This document shows positions 8,981-17,516 of a stretch of 64,000 bases of DNA, in pieces. The notes beneath the pieces are model-generated. The model made no database searches. It was not told where the DNA came from and saw nothing but the letters and a program-made list of their open reading frames with translations. The stretch is from Cerasicoccus maritimus (lineage in GTDB: Bacteria; Verrucomicrobiota; Verrucomicrobiia; Opitutales; Cerasicoccaceae). The translations under genes were made by a program, and so were the position numbers. The stretch covers positions 30,648-94,647 of the forward strand of contig JAVDPD010000011.1 in assembly GCA_031296935.1 (NCBI GenBank). The letters are read 5' to 3'. The first letter of the stretch is position 1. Every line of letters starts with the position of its first letter.

Positions 8981-9274
8981 ATGATAAATACCCCCAAGTC
9001 TGGCAAAGCGGCCATGCGGCGCACTTGGGATGAGCGCGAATTGCGCGAGTATCGTGCTCAGTTCCTGATCGGCGTTATTGGTCTCGGGCTAATGATCCTC
9101 ATCGTCTTCGGCTTGGCCGTAGGTGTGATTCCGCAGCACGGTTTAGTCACCATGATTGCAGTGGCGTTGCTACTGATAAGCTTCCCGGTGACGACCATCT
9201 GCCTGCTCAATGCCCTCCGCAAAGGCCCCCGTCATCGCCCCTCGGTGATGGAAATGTTCGCCCACCACCACTAA
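8981..9274 (+). CDS. Small two-helix membrane protein of unknown function
   Basis: A 97-aa protein with a basic, charged N-terminus (about 1-28), two hydrophobic helices (about 29-50 and 56-78) and a short polar tail ending MFAHHH. I do not recognise the family. The start follows the Trp-rich mini-ORF by 3 nt and has no strong ribosome-binding site. The stop codon abuts a double-hairpin repeat directly: TAA ends at 9274 and the hairpin begins at 9275. The codon character matches the neighbouring genes, which favours a real gene. Confidence 0.6.
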   Translation: MINTPKSGKAAMRRTWDERELREYRAQFLIGVIGLGLMILIVFGLAVGVIPQHGLVTMIAVALLLISFPVTTICLLNALRKGPRHRPSVMEMFAHHH

Positions 9275-9563
9275 CCAGCCTCCGGCTGGACCGTTAGATT
9301 TGCCCATTGGGCAAATGGGTGGTGTGCTGTACTCGGTGGGTATATGCTGAATTTCCACTCCAGAGCGGCGGCTTGTCTGGCCAGCCATAAGCTTGGCTGA
9401 ATGGTGGGCGTCGCCCGAGCTGACCACCTATATGAAACTGCGGATCGAGACGATTCGCGCCACCTCATGCAGTTAGACAAGCCATTTGCCCAATGGGCAA
9501 ATCCGGATGCAAAGCATCCGCCGGTCCAGCCGGAGGCTGGCTATGGGTGCAGTGGCACGCTGC
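9275..9563. repeat. Pair of inverted double-hairpin repeats
   Basis: Two copies of the window's dispersed repeat face each other. Copy 1: hairpin CCAGCCTCCGGCTGG (9275-9289), 8-nt spacer, then palindrome ATTTGCCCATTGGGCAAAT (9298-9316). Copy 2, inverted: the same palindrome at 9484-9502, an extra small hairpin (9503-9522), CCAGCCGGAGGCTGG at 9526-9540, and a third hairpin GCAGTGGCACGCTGC at 9549-9563. Copy 1 begins right after a stop codon. Copy 2 reaches into the 3' end of recN. The roughly 165 bp between them has no gene. Confidence 0.85.
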
Positions 9564-11211
9564 TGGACATGAGTTGGCGGGCGTGTTCGCGGGCGGAGGA
9601 GGAGTCGCGGTCGCCGAGCATGCGGGCCAGCTCGCTTTCGCGGAGGTCCTTATCGTCGTCGATGCGGCGGATGGAGACCGTGGTCGAATCGTCGTCCTGC
9701 CCCTTCTCCACCAGAAAATGCTGACGCGCGAGCGCGGCCACCTGCGGCAGGTGAGTCACGCAAAATACCTGGTGATCGCCGGCCAGCGCCGCGAGTTCGC
9801 GGCCGACCGCAGCGCCGATTTCCCCGCCGACATTCGCGTCGACTTCATCAAACACGAGCAGCGCGGTCGAGTCTGCCTTGGCCAGCACCGCCTTCAGGGC
9901 GAGCATCACGCGGGCGGTTTCCCCGCTGGAGGCAATCTTGTTGAGCGGCATCAACGGCTGCCCGGCATTGGGCGAAAACACAAACTGGCAATTGCTGTGC
10001 CCGTGGCGCGACAGCTTGTCCTCGGTGGCGACTTCGATCGCGAAATCCGCCTTTTTAAAGCCGAGCTTCGTCAGCAGCTCCTTGGCCTGCGCAGCGAGAT
10101 CCTTCGCCCCCTTCAGGCGGTTGCGACGCAGCTCATCGGCCTGCTTGCGGAGCGCTTTTTCCAGCTCGCCCGCGCGGTGCTCCAGCTTGATCAGCTGGCC
10201 TTCCACGTTGGTTTGCGAGCCGATTTTCCGCTTCAAATCCTCGCGCTTGGCGCGCACAGCCTCGGTGGTGGGACCGTATTTCCGGCGAATTTGCAGCCAA
10301 GTCTGCATGCGCTGGTGAATGGCCTCCGCCTCGCTCGGGTCAAAATCGCCACCGCTGGCCAACGCGTCATATTCGTCCGCAAGGTCTTCGGCTTCAATGA
10401 TTAGCGCATCCATGCGCCCAGCCAAAGCGTCGGCTGACGAGTCGATTTCCGCCAAATCTCGGGCGGCGCGGAGCACGTGAGAGGCCGCGCGGGCTGCCTC
10501 GCGGGCACCCTCCCCAGCCTGCTCGGACAAAGCGCTCAGCTCGCGGGCGTTGTCCAGGCGGTTAAAGTCACGCTCCAACTGCTCGATGGACTCGTCCGAC
10601 GGGTCCACTTGGTCGATGGCGTTGATCTGGCCCTGCAAAAACTCCGCCTCCTCGGGCGAGAGCTGCTCGGCGCTGCGGAGGTTGTCCATCTCGCGCCACA
10701 GGCCACGCCAGGCGTCGTAGTCGGCCTGGTATTTTTCGAGTGATTTGCCGTTGCGGGCGAAAATATCGAGCAGCGACAGCTGGTTTTTCTCGTGAAAAAG
10801 CTTCTGCGGCTCGCCCGGGCCATGGAAATCGATCCAGATTTCGCCCAGTTGCTGGAGCGCGGTCACCGTCGCCAGCGCGCCATTGATCATCACCTTGCCG
10901 CCGCGTTTGCGGTGCAGGCTCCGCCGCAGAATCAGCGCGCCCTCCTCGCAAGCGGGCAGCTCCAGCTCTTCGAGCAGCGCCACGATATCGCGGTCTTCAC
11001 CCACGTGGAGCGAGGCCTCGACGAGGACTTCGTCCGCACCCACGCGGATAATGGTCTTGTCCGCCCGGTTGCCCGCCAGCAGCGACAGCGCGCCCAGCAG
11101 GACGCTTTTGCCGGCGCCGGTCTCACCCGTCACCGCGGTAAAGCCAGGCTCGAAGTCGAGAGAGACTTCGTCCAGCAGGGCCAAATTACAAATGCGCAGA
11201 AATTGTAGCAC
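9541..11211 (-). CDS. recN: DNA repair ATPase RecN
   Basis: A 556-aa SMC-like ATPase acting in double-strand break repair, close to the usual RecN length. Walker A GETGAGKS is at residues 29-36. A central coiled-coil region is followed by the signature SSGETARVMLALK and Walker B LLVFDEVDANVGGE in the C-terminal third. The final residues (SSVPLHP) and the stop codon are encoded by the dispersed repeat that overlaps its 3' end, so the extreme C-terminus has been rewritten compared with the family. It is flanked by repeats on both sides and has no obvious operon partner. Confidence 0.95.
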   Translation of the reverse strand: MLQFLRICNLALLDEVSLDFEPGFTAVTGETGAGKSVLLGALSLLAGNRADKTIIRVGADEVLVEASLHVGEDRDIVALLEELELPACEEGALILRRSLHRKRGGKVMINGALATVTALQQLGEIWIDFHGPGEPQKLFHEKNQLSLLDIFARNGKSLEKYQADYDAWRGLWREMDNLRSAEQLSPEEAEFLQGQINAIDQVDPSDESIEQLERDFNRLDNARELSALSEQAGEGAREAARAASHVLRAARDLAEIDSSADALAGRMDALIIEAEDLADEYDALASGGDFDPSEAEAIHQRMQTWLQIRRKYGPTTEAVRAKREDLKRKIGSQTNVEGQLIKLEHRAGELEKALRKQADELRRNRLKGAKDLAAQAKELLTKLGFKKADFAIEVATEDKLSRHGHSNCQFVFSPNAGQPLMPLNKIASSGETARVMLALKAVLAKADSTALLVFDEVDANVGGEIGAAVGRELAALAGDHQVFCVTHLPQVAALARQHFLVEKGQDDDSTTVSIRRIDDDKDLRESELARMLGDRDSSSAREHARQLMSSSVPLHP

Positions 11212-11276
11212 GAGTCAGAAGGAAAAACGAAAATCGCCTCAGTGGAAAGATCAACGTTACCCCACCCCACAAAATT

Positions 11277-11685
11277 GCAACGTGCCGTTGCATCCATAGA
11301 TTTTTGCAGAGCAAAAATGGCCGGCGTGCCGATCGAGGTAGGGCGCAGTCTCCATGCGACCAGCTCATGGCAGGCTAGACAAGCCGAGGCGGCGGAGTGG
11401 GAGGTAGCGGCCAGCGTCCCCGCTGGCCAAGCATGTTCAACGAAAAGGAATTGGTCCGCGCGAAGCCATATCCGCGAAAGACGACCTAACGATAATCATT
11501 TATTTGCGGCCTACATCATGGCCAGCGGGGACGCTGGCCGCTACCTCGGAGTGGTCGATTAGAACTCAGAGGCAGCGCAGCGGCTTGTCAGGCCTGCCAT
11601 GAGCTAGTCGCATGAAGACTGCGCCCTCACCTTACATTCGCCCATTTGCCCACTGGGCAAATCCATGACTGCAGCGGCACGTTGC
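11277..11685. repeat. Large nested inverted repeat (MITE-like), about 410 bp
   Basis: The block is symmetrical from the outside in. A double hairpin lies at 11277-11318 (GCAACGTGCCGTTGC, spacer, ATTTTTGCAGAGCAAAAAT), with its inverted counterpart at 11644-11685. Inside is a 46-bp inverted repeat (11341-11386 against 11581-11626) with four mismatches. Inside that is an exact 28-bp inverted repeat (11401-11428 against 11520-11547). The core has no convincing ORF. It fills the recN to tRNA-Val gap. No transposase is encoded, so it would be non-autonomous if mobile. Confidence 0.85.
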
Positions 11686-11762
11686 CCGGATGCTTCAAAA
11701 AAATTAAAATAATTCTTGCGCCGAGTGCCTGATCTGTCTTTTTTCCTCCTTTTCCCATTTAT

Positions 11763-11839
11763 GGGGGTATAGCTCAGTTGGCTAGAGCGCATCGTTGACA
11801 TCGATGAGGTCACTGGTTCGAGCCCAGTTACTCCCACCA
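11763..11839 (+). tRNA. tRNA-Val (anticodon GAC)
   Basis: The 77-nt sequence folds as a cloverleaf. The acceptor stem GGGGGTA pairs with TACTCCC, with one G-T pair. The D-arm is GCTCAGTTGGCTAGAGC. The anticodon stem CATCG/CGATG encloses TTGACAT, giving anticodon GAC. The T-arm contains GGTTCGAGCC, and CCA is encoded. It lies 21 nt upstream of rpmH on the same strand, so the two may share a transcript. Confidence 0.95.
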
Positions 11840-11860
11840 TTTTCAAACTTAGATTTCATC

Positions 11861-12022
11861 ATGGATCCAACTTACCGTCCACACAAAGTTAAGCGCCTTC
11901 GCAAGTGCGGCTACCGCGCGCGCACGAAGACAAAAGGCGGTCGTAAAGTCATTGCTGCACGCCGCGCCAAGGGCCGCAAGCGCCTTGCCCTGATCAAGCA
12001 CACGCGCCGCCTCTGCCGCTAA
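11861..12022 (+). CDS. rpmH: Large-subunit ribosomal protein bL34
   Basis: A 53-aa very basic protein with the bL34 core [20 protein letters not shown] followed by GRKRL. It is a structural component of the 50S subunit near the exit tunnel. ATG at 11861 gives [15 protein letters not shown], matching the family start. A longer frame from 11795 runs through the tRNA and is rejected. The C-terminal tail ([11 protein letters not shown]) is a little longer than in most bacteria. rnpA and yidC, its usual neighbours, are absent here. A terminator follows 27 nt after the stop. Confidence 0.95.
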   Translation: MDPTYRPHKVKRLRKCGYRARTKTKGGRKVIAARRAKGRKRLALIKHTRRLCR

Positions 12023-12048
12023 AGCGCAGGCTACAAGTCATTTTCTAA

Positions 12049-12077
12049 AAGACGACTCCTCGGGGTCGTCTTTTTTT
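12049..12077 (+). terminator. Rho-independent terminator of rpmH
   Basis: AAGACGAC and GTCGTCTT pair around a CCTCGGG-type loop and run directly into seven T residues. It lies just after rpmH and before the convergent RDD gene. Confidence 0.85.
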
Positions 12078-12117
12078 GTGGGAAAATGGAGAGTTGCCTC
12101 AAACAAACGCGCCTTTC

Positions 12118-12915
12118 CTACGCTGCCGCCTCGGCTGCCGTCGCCTTCTTCTCCGCCTGCAAGTAGATACTTTCCACGCAGTTGCGGATCAGCTGCTCGT
12201 CGGAGATGCCGAAAATCGCGTCCTCGGGTAGCTTGACGCGGGCCTTGAACTCCTCCGCCAGTTCGGCAAACAACTTGACGCGCGAAGCGGGCTCCAATTT
12301 TTCGCGGCGGAGGAGCGCCTGAAAAGCCAGCATCGCCAACTCCGGCGCAATGCGCTGACGCAAGGTCGCCTCAACGTGCGGATGCACGCGCAGGGAGTTG
12401 AATTTGTTTTCGGGCAGGTTGGACAAGTCAGGCTGCCGCGGGAGTTTTTGCCGGACCACCACCGTGCCAGCAGCGAGGTCGCCCAGGCGCTGGTAGCGGC
12501 GATTGAAAATACTCACGCAGCCGCCCAGAAAATACAGGCCGGGCAGCATGTCGGCGAAGCGGAGGAGATTGCGCAGGACAATTTGGTCGGTGTGGAGCTT
12601 GAGCCCGTGCGCGTCGACCACGCGGATGCGGAACACGCGCTTGCCGACCGTTTGCCCGCGCCAAGCCCATTCCAAGACCCAAAAGTAGCAGATCGAGATT
12701 AGAAAATAGCCGATGAACGCGACCGCACCGGCCAGCTCGATGCTGAGAATGCTCAGGAACGCCAGTGCGATTGAAAACCCGACAATGATCGCAATGATCA
12801 CCATCAAGTCGACCGAAAGCGCCAGCAAACGCACGGCCGGGCTGGCCAGCGTCATCGAAAAACGCACGCCTTCGGGTGTCTCGATCACGAGGGTGTTTTG
12901 ACGCTGCTCGCTCAT
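12118..12915 (-). CDS. RDD-family membrane protein
   Basis: A 265-aa protein. After a short polar start (MSEQRQNTLVIETPEGV) come an RDD domain with paired hydrophobic helices (about 28-95), the RDD-type motif WAWRGQTVGKRVFRIRVVD, and a third helix with RRYQRLGDLAAGTVVV. A long cytoplasmic helical tail is rich in charged residues. RDD proteins are membrane proteins of largely unknown function and often sit beside SpoIIM-like and DUF58 genes, as here. ATG at 12915 overlaps the upstream TGA as ATGA. The longer frame to 13257 is a shadow of the SpoIIM-like gene. It is the last gene of the second MoxR operon. Confidence 0.87.
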   Translation of the reverse strand: MSEQRQNTLVIETPEGVRFSMTLASPAVRLLALSVDLMVIIAIIVGFSIALAFLSILSIELAGAVAFIGYFLISICYFWVLEWAWRGQTVGKRVFRIRVVDAHGLKLHTDQIVLRNLLRFADMLPGLYFLGGCVSIFNRRYQRLGDLAAGTVVVRQKLPRQPDLSNLPENKFNSLRVHPHVEATLRQRIAPELAMLAFQALLRREKLEPASRVKLFAELAEEFKARVKLPEDAIFGISDEQLIRNCVESIYLQAEKKATAAEAAA

Positions 12916-13934
12916 GCTGGCAGCCCTTCGTTTTCGCGGTCCACTTGGCGGCGGCGTCCGGCGAACATCAGGAACGCGATCAGCCCAACGAGCTCCAGTG
13001 AGCCAAAGATAATTTTCACCGAATACGGCAACACTGGCTCGTGATATTGCGAGAAAAACGCCTCCACCAGACCAGCCCAAACAAGCATCACCGCGATGCC
13101 GCCCATCAGCGTGAGCAAGTCGCCGCGCACCTCGCGCATCCGCGTCACGAGGCCCTTGTCGCCATCGCGGAACAGCAGCGCCTTGCCGAGCACGAGCCCC
13201 GCCTGCCCGGCGAGGATGATGGCCGGAATTTCGATGCTCCCATGCGGCAGCAGCCACCCGATGAGGAACTTTGTCTCACCGGCCAGCATGTAGTCCATGC
13301 CGACCGCGCCAAGGATAACGCCGTTGTAAAACAGGTTGATGATCGTGCCGATGCCGAACGTGATGCCCCACGCCAAGGTATACATCGAGACCTTGATGTT
13401 ATGCGTCATGAGCATCGCGGAAAACGTCGTCTTGCCGTCGGACATGTTGGCGCCGCGGTTGGCCTCCTCTTCCGCCACGCGCTCGCTGGGCGAGCCCATG
13501 AGGTGGTCGAACCCGATGATCGTCGGCTTGGCCTCCACGTCGAGCATCAGCGCCATCGCGCCAAACAACGAGCCCAAGAGAAACGCCGCCAGCGCCAGCT
13601 TGAGCGCACCAAAATGGCGGCGGACCGTCTGCGGAAAAGTCAGCATGAGCCAGTTGGCCATCGTCCGGAGGACGGGCAGGCGCTGCGTCTCCTGCACCTC
13701 GCTGTAGCCACGGGCCAGCAGCGACTCCAGGTAGGCGCGCGTGGCGGGGTCGGCAGCGGCGGTATTGATCTGGTTGAGATCGGCCGCCACGCGCTCCAGC
13801 AGGTAGTGAAAGCGCTGGGCCTCGTCGAGCCCCAGTCGGAGCTTGGGGTTGTTTTCCAACCGCGTCAGCGTGCGCTCGCACTCGTCCCACTCGGCTCGGC
13901 GGGCGCTGATGAATCGCTTGAGGTCGATGATCAT
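12912..13934 (-). CDS. SpoIIM-like (stage II sporulation protein M family) membrane protein
   Basis: A 340-aa protein with a soluble helical N-terminus of about 105 residues (MIIDLKRFISARRAEWDECE) followed by several membrane helices. The family motif GWLLPHGSIEIPAIILAGQA is clear. In non-sporulating bacteria this family pairs with RDD and MoxR-DUF58 genes and is assumed to act in membrane or envelope assembly. It begins 9 nt after the DUF58 gene ends and overlaps the RDD gene by 4 nt, which indicates one operon. Confidence 0.9.
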   Translation of the reverse strand: MIIDLKRFISARRAEWDECERTLTRLENNPKLRLGLDEAQRFHYLLERVAADLNQINTAAADPATRAYLESLLARGYSEVQETQRLPVLRTMANWLMLTFPQTVRRHFGALKLALAAFLLGSLFGAMALMLDVEAKPTIIGFDHLMGSPSERVAEEEANRGANMSDGKTTFSAMLMTHNIKVSMYTLAWGITFGIGTIINLFYNGVILGAVGMDYMLAGETKFLIGWLLPHGSIEIPAIILAGQAGLVLGKALLFRDGDKGLVTRMREVRGDLLTLMGGIAVMLVWAGLVEAFFSQYHEPVLPYSVKIIFGSLELVGLIAFLMFAGRRRQVDRENEGLPA

Positions 13935-13943
13935 GGCGGCGGT

Positions 13944-15290
13944 TTAAAGGATTTGGCGCTGCTTGACGCGCAGGTATTGGTTGACGATTTCCACGGCGAG
14001 GTTGCCCTGCTGATGCAGCGCCAAGTCGACGCCAGATTGCTTCAAGCCGCGGCTGAGCTCGGTGAGGTCGTGCCAGCGCAGGTGGCCACTGAGCGCGCCG
14101 TAGATGTCGTCCACGCTGCGCGGCTCGGGGCTGGCGCGGAACAACGGGCCGATCTCCTCGCCGACAATCATGTTGGCCAGGACGACGTGCTTGCGCGTTA
14201 TCATCCGCACGCGGCTGGCGAAGGCCTCGGCGGCGGACGGATCACTCAGGTCGGTGAGGAAAATGAGCAACGCGCGGCGGCGCAAACGCAGGCGCAGGAA
14301 GGTGAACAGCTCGTCGAAGTCCGGCGTGGTGCGGTCGGTTTGCAGGTCAAAGAGCGCGTCTTGCACGCATTGCTGATGCGCGCGGCCGGTGCTGGCGCGT
14401 AGGTAATTCGTGACTTGGTGCGAGAACGTGACGAGGCCAAAGAGGTCGCCCTGACGCGCGGCCACCATATTCAGAATGCTCGTAACGGTCAGGAATCGCT
14501 CCAGCGTGCTTTCGTCCGGCCCACCGTTTTGGCCCTCAGCCACGATGCGCCCCGACAAGCGCGAGTGGTCGACGATGAGGTAAATCTCCCGCGTGCGCTC
14601 GATCTGGTAAGTCTTGGTGACGGGCTCGTTGCGCTTGGCGGTGGCCTTCCAGTGGATGTCGAACATGCTATCGCCGGGCAGGTATTCGCGGAGCTGCTCG
14701 TAGTCGCGCCCCTGCCCCACGATGCGCTGCACGTGCGTGCCGACGGAACCGCGGTTCATGAACAGGTTCGCCAGCTGTCGGCGGTCGCGGCGCAAATTCG
14801 GGTAAACACGGATCTCGGACTCCACCGGGAACTCCCGTCGAAATGTCCACAGGCCGAGCGCGGAGGTCGTTTCCGCATAGACCGCGCCCACGTGATAAAC
14901 GCCACGCTGGCGCGGCGTCAGCGGCCAATTCGTGGACCAGAATTCGCCCTCGTCATCGAGCGTGACAGGGAGTTTCGCGTGCTCGGATTCGAGACTCGGA
15001 TCAAGCCCCAGCGCGAGGTTAAAATGTTTCAAGCCCGGCCCTAATCGGCGGATAAACAGCTCGACCTTGTTGGGGTTCCCCAGCGACATGCGGGTGACCG
15101 CGGCAGCCTCCACCTTGATCGCTGACAAGCGCTTGCGCGCACCAAGCCAATCAACCACCGCCACGACAAACACCGCCACATACAGCACGGCGCACACCGC
15201 GAGCAACGCAGCGTTCAGCGGTGCTAGCAAGGCCGCCGGGCACAGCAAGCCGGCGAACAAAACAAGGCGATTGGCGGGAGCAAAGGTCAT
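13944..15290 (-). CDS. DUF58-domain membrane protein (second copy)
   Basis: A 448-aa protein with two N-terminal hydrophobic segments (about 8-55), a beta-rich middle part, and a DUF58 domain with the motif YLPGDSMFDIHWKATAKRNE near residues 200-220. The vWA-like part includes YLIVDHSRLS and LLIFLTDLSDPSAAEAF. It is longer than the DUF58 protein of the Bat operon because of the membrane and middle regions. It lies 7 nt after moxR. The role is presumed to be assembly or chaperoning with MoxR at the membrane; no direct function is known. Confidence 0.9.
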   Translation of the reverse strand: MTFAPANRLVLFAGLLCPAALLAPLNAALLAVCAVLYVAVFVVAVVDWLGARKRLSAIKVEAAAVTRMSLGNPNKVELFIRRLGPGLKHFNLALGLDPSLESEHAKLPVTLDDEGEFWSTNWPLTPRQRGVYHVGAVYAETTSALGLWTFRREFPVESEIRVYPNLRRDRRQLANLFMNRGSVGTHVQRIVGQGRDYEQLREYLPGDSMFDIHWKATAKRNEPVTKTYQIERTREIYLIVDHSRLSGRIVAEGQNGGPDESTLERFLTVTSILNMVAARQGDLFGLVTFSHQVTNYLRASTGRAHQQCVQDALFDLQTDRTTPDFDELFTFLRLRLRRRALLIFLTDLSDPSAAEAFASRVRMITRKHVVLANMIVGEEIGPLFRASPEPRSVDDIYGALSGHLRWHDLTELSRGLKQSGVDLALHQQGNLAVEIVNQYLRVKQRQIL

Positions 15291-15297
15291 GGAAAAG

Positions 15298-16260
15298 TTA
15301 ACGCGGCACCGCGACGGCTTCGAGCAGTTGGCGGATGACTTCGGCCACGGTCAGGCCCTCGATTTCATATTCCGGGCGCAGCGCGATGCGGTGGCCAAGC
15401 ACGGGCAAGGCCACGGCCTTGACGTCGTCCGGCGTCGCGAAATCGCGGTCTTGCAAAACGGCCATCGCGCGGGCGGCCAGGAGCAGCGCCTGCGTGGCGC
15501 GCGGGCCGGCACCGACGAGGATGCTTTCGTGCGCGCGCGTCTTGCGGACGATCTGCACGATGTAGTTCAGCAGCTCTTCCTTAACCGTGACGGCGAGTAA
15601 ATTGCTGCGCGCAGCTTCAAGCTGTTCGCTGGTCAGCACGGGCTCGATGGCGCCGCTGGCCAAGGCGTGCTCCGGCGTGTCGATGGACAACAAACGGCGG
15701 GCCAGCTCAAGCTCGTCGGACTCGTCCGGGTAGCCCATGTCGATCTTCAGCATGAAGCGGTCTTTCTGCGCTTCAGGCAGCGGATAGGTGCCCTCGTATT
15801 CGATCGGATTCTGCGTGGCGAAGACGGTGAAGTTCTGGCTGAGCTGGTGGTTCGTGCGGTCGATCGACACCGTGCGCTCCTGCATGGCCTGAAGCAGCGC
15901 GGCCTGGGTCTTGGCGGGCGCTCGGTTGATTTCGTCGGCCAGCAGGAAGTCGGTAAACACCGGCCCCTTCACCAGCACGAACTCCTGCGTCTTCATGTTG
16001 AAAACGTGGGTGCCGGTGATGTCGGCGGGCATCAGGTCGGGCGTGAACTGGATGCGCCCGGACTCGCAGCCCATGACCGTCGCCAGCGTGCGCACGAGCA
16101 GTGTTTTGGCGACGCCGGGCACGCCTTCGATCAGCGCGTGGCTGCCGGTGAGGATCGTGATGAGCGTCAGGTCGATCACCTCTTCCTGACCGATGATCAC
16201 CTTGCCAATTTCCTGGCGGGCGGCGGCAATGACTTCTTTTAAGGTTTGGGTCTCGTTCAT
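15298..16260 (-). CDS. MoxR-family AAA+ ATPase (second copy)
   Basis: A 320-aa AAA+ ATPase. Walker A is GVPGVAKT at 46-53, Walker B is in [20 protein letters not shown], and the sensor region is [19 protein letters not shown]. It belongs to the MoxR group and is clearly distinct from the copy at 6.4-7.4 kb. Its start overlaps the DUF4350 gene by 4 nt (16257-16260). In this operon type MoxR, DUF58, DUF4350, DUF4129, SpoIIM-like and RDD proteins are thought to form one membrane-associated system. Confidence 0.94.
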   Translation of the reverse strand: MNETQTLKEVIAAARQEIGKVIIGQEEVIDLTLITILTGSHALIEGVPGVAKTLLVRTLATVMGCESGRIQFTPDLMPADITGTHVFNMKTQEFVLVKGPVFTDFLLADEINRAPAKTQAALLQAMQERTVSIDRTNHQLSQNFTVFATQNPIEYEGTYPLPEAQKDRFMLKIDMGYPDESDELELARRLLSIDTPEHALASGAIEPVLTSEQLEAARSNLLAVTVKEELLNYIVQIVRKTRAHESILVGAGPRATQALLLAARAMAVLQDRDFATPDDVKAVALPVLGHRIALRPEYEIEGLTVAEVIRQLLEAVAVPR

Positions 16261-17516
16261 CTCAAGTTGATGCGGTGTTTGGTTAAAATGTGAACTATGT
16301 TGCGGTAAGCCTGCACGGGGCGGCGCTTACGCGGCGGCGTAATTTTTAAAGCGGAAAGCTCGGCGCGAATTTCTTCCATCGCCGGATTCCAGCCCGACAT
16401 GCGCTTGAGCTGCGGGCCGAGGTTGGAGAAACGCTCAACGCACAGGGGCAGCAAATCCACGGGTGCGATAGAGCGCTTGAGCAAATTACGAAGCCCGGTG
16501 TGCGTGGAGCCGGACAAGCGGACCACGCCCGCGCTGAGGTTCGTATCCGCCGCGCGAACGGGCGTTAGCGAATACAAATTGCGCCACACAAAGAGCCCTG
16601 CCAGCAAGGCCATACCGAGCGCCAGGCCGCCGAGGCGATAGCGCCGCATGAGGATGGCCACGCCGGTCGGCTCGCGCAGGCCGAAGTGCCATTCGTCAAA
16701 AATCGCGTGCGCGGCGTCGCCGTGCAACCAACTGAGCAAGCCCGCCTCGCGGTCGAGCATCATGGCTTCATTGGAAAATAAATAAGTGTTCGCCAGGAGG
16801 ATCACCTCGCCCTTGCCGTAGCTCCGCCAAAGCGCGACGGGGCCGTTCTTGGTTTCGTAAAGCACCTCCCATTCTTCATCGAATTCGACGAAGTAGTCCT
16901 GCCCCTTCCATTCGATTTTCTCCGGTGCAGAGACATCCGCAACGCGGCTCGCGCCGGGGGTGTCAAAGTCGCCAATCTTCGTGCTCAGCTCCCACCTGCT
17001 GACCACCACTTCTTCTTCCTCCTCGACGTCTTCCTCTGCCTCCGCATCATCCGCCGGTTCGGCCTTTTCATCTTGTTCGGCTACCGGCGTTTCGTCCGAT
17101 TCTTGATCCGAGTCATCAAAGCCCTCCTGCTCTTCCAGAAACTTGCTGAATGACGAGTAATTATCGGCATAGCTCATGACGACGCGGCCGCCTTGCCCCA
17201 TGAAATCCAAGAGGCGATTGGGCCCATTGCGGCGCTCGAACAACGACTCCGGGTGCGCCCGAAAAACATACAGCGTGCCGTCGGAGGGGAAGTCGACTTT
17301 GGCCCAGTGCCGGTAGTTGCGCTCCACTTCAATGGCCGACAAGGCGTCGAGTGACTCGGCCAGAGCGCGTGCCCCCAGCGGGTCAACGCGCAGGCTCGAA
17401 TGCGCCGGATAAATATCCCCGCGCTCCAGGCGCACATGCACCAGCTTGACCAGCGCGAAGATCAGCCCTGCCACGCAGACCAGCAATAAAATCGGGATGC
17501 CGTAACGCTGCTTCAC
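16257..17516 (-). CDS. DUF4350-domain membrane protein
   Basis: A 419-aa protein. An N-terminal membrane anchor (about 6-24, ILLLVCVAGLIFALVKL) is followed by the SSLRVDPLGARALAESLDAL motif typical of DUF4350, an unusually acidic insertion at about 130-175 (runs of E and D), then GKGEVILLANTYLFSNEAM. A second membrane helix near 292-310 precedes a cytoplasmic tail. The fold is probably of the GATase-like kind seen in gliding/ABC-associated proteins. It overlaps both neighbours by 4 nt, so translation is coupled. The family is recognised; the function is unknown. Confidence 0.8.
   Translation of the reverse strand: MKQRYGIPILLLVCVAGLIFALVKLVHVRLERGDIYPAHSSLRVDPLGARALAESLDALSAIEVERNYRHWAKVDFPSDGTLYVFRAHPESLFERRNGPNRLLDFMGQGGRVVMSYADNYSSFSKFLEEQEGFDDSDQESDETPVAEQDEKAEPADDAEAEEDVEEEEEVVVSRWELSTKIGDFDTPGASRVADVSAPEKIEWKGQDYFVEFDEEWEVLYETKNGPVALWRSYGKGEVILLANTYLFSNEAMMLDREAGLLSWLHGDAAHAIFDEWHFGLREPTGVAILMRRYRLGGLALGMALLAGLFVWRNLYSLTPVRAADTNLSAGVVRLSGSTHTGLRNLLKRSIAPVDLLPLCVERFSNLGPQLKRMSGWNPAMEEIRAELSALKITPPRKRRPVQAYRNIVHILTKHRINLR

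Noticed and set aside
9493-10404. Plus-strand 303-aa ORF
   Set aside because: It is antisense to recN and begins within the repeat, with no recognisable domain.
11604-11846. Minus-strand 80-aa ORF starting [18 protein letters not shown]
   Set aside because: It is the reverse complement of the tRNA-Val gene, a well-known spurious translation.
13041-14402. Plus-strand 453-aa ORF
   Set aside because: It is antisense to the SpoIIM-like and DUF58 genes, rich in Arg, His and Gln, with no family features. It is a shadow of GC-rich coding DNA.
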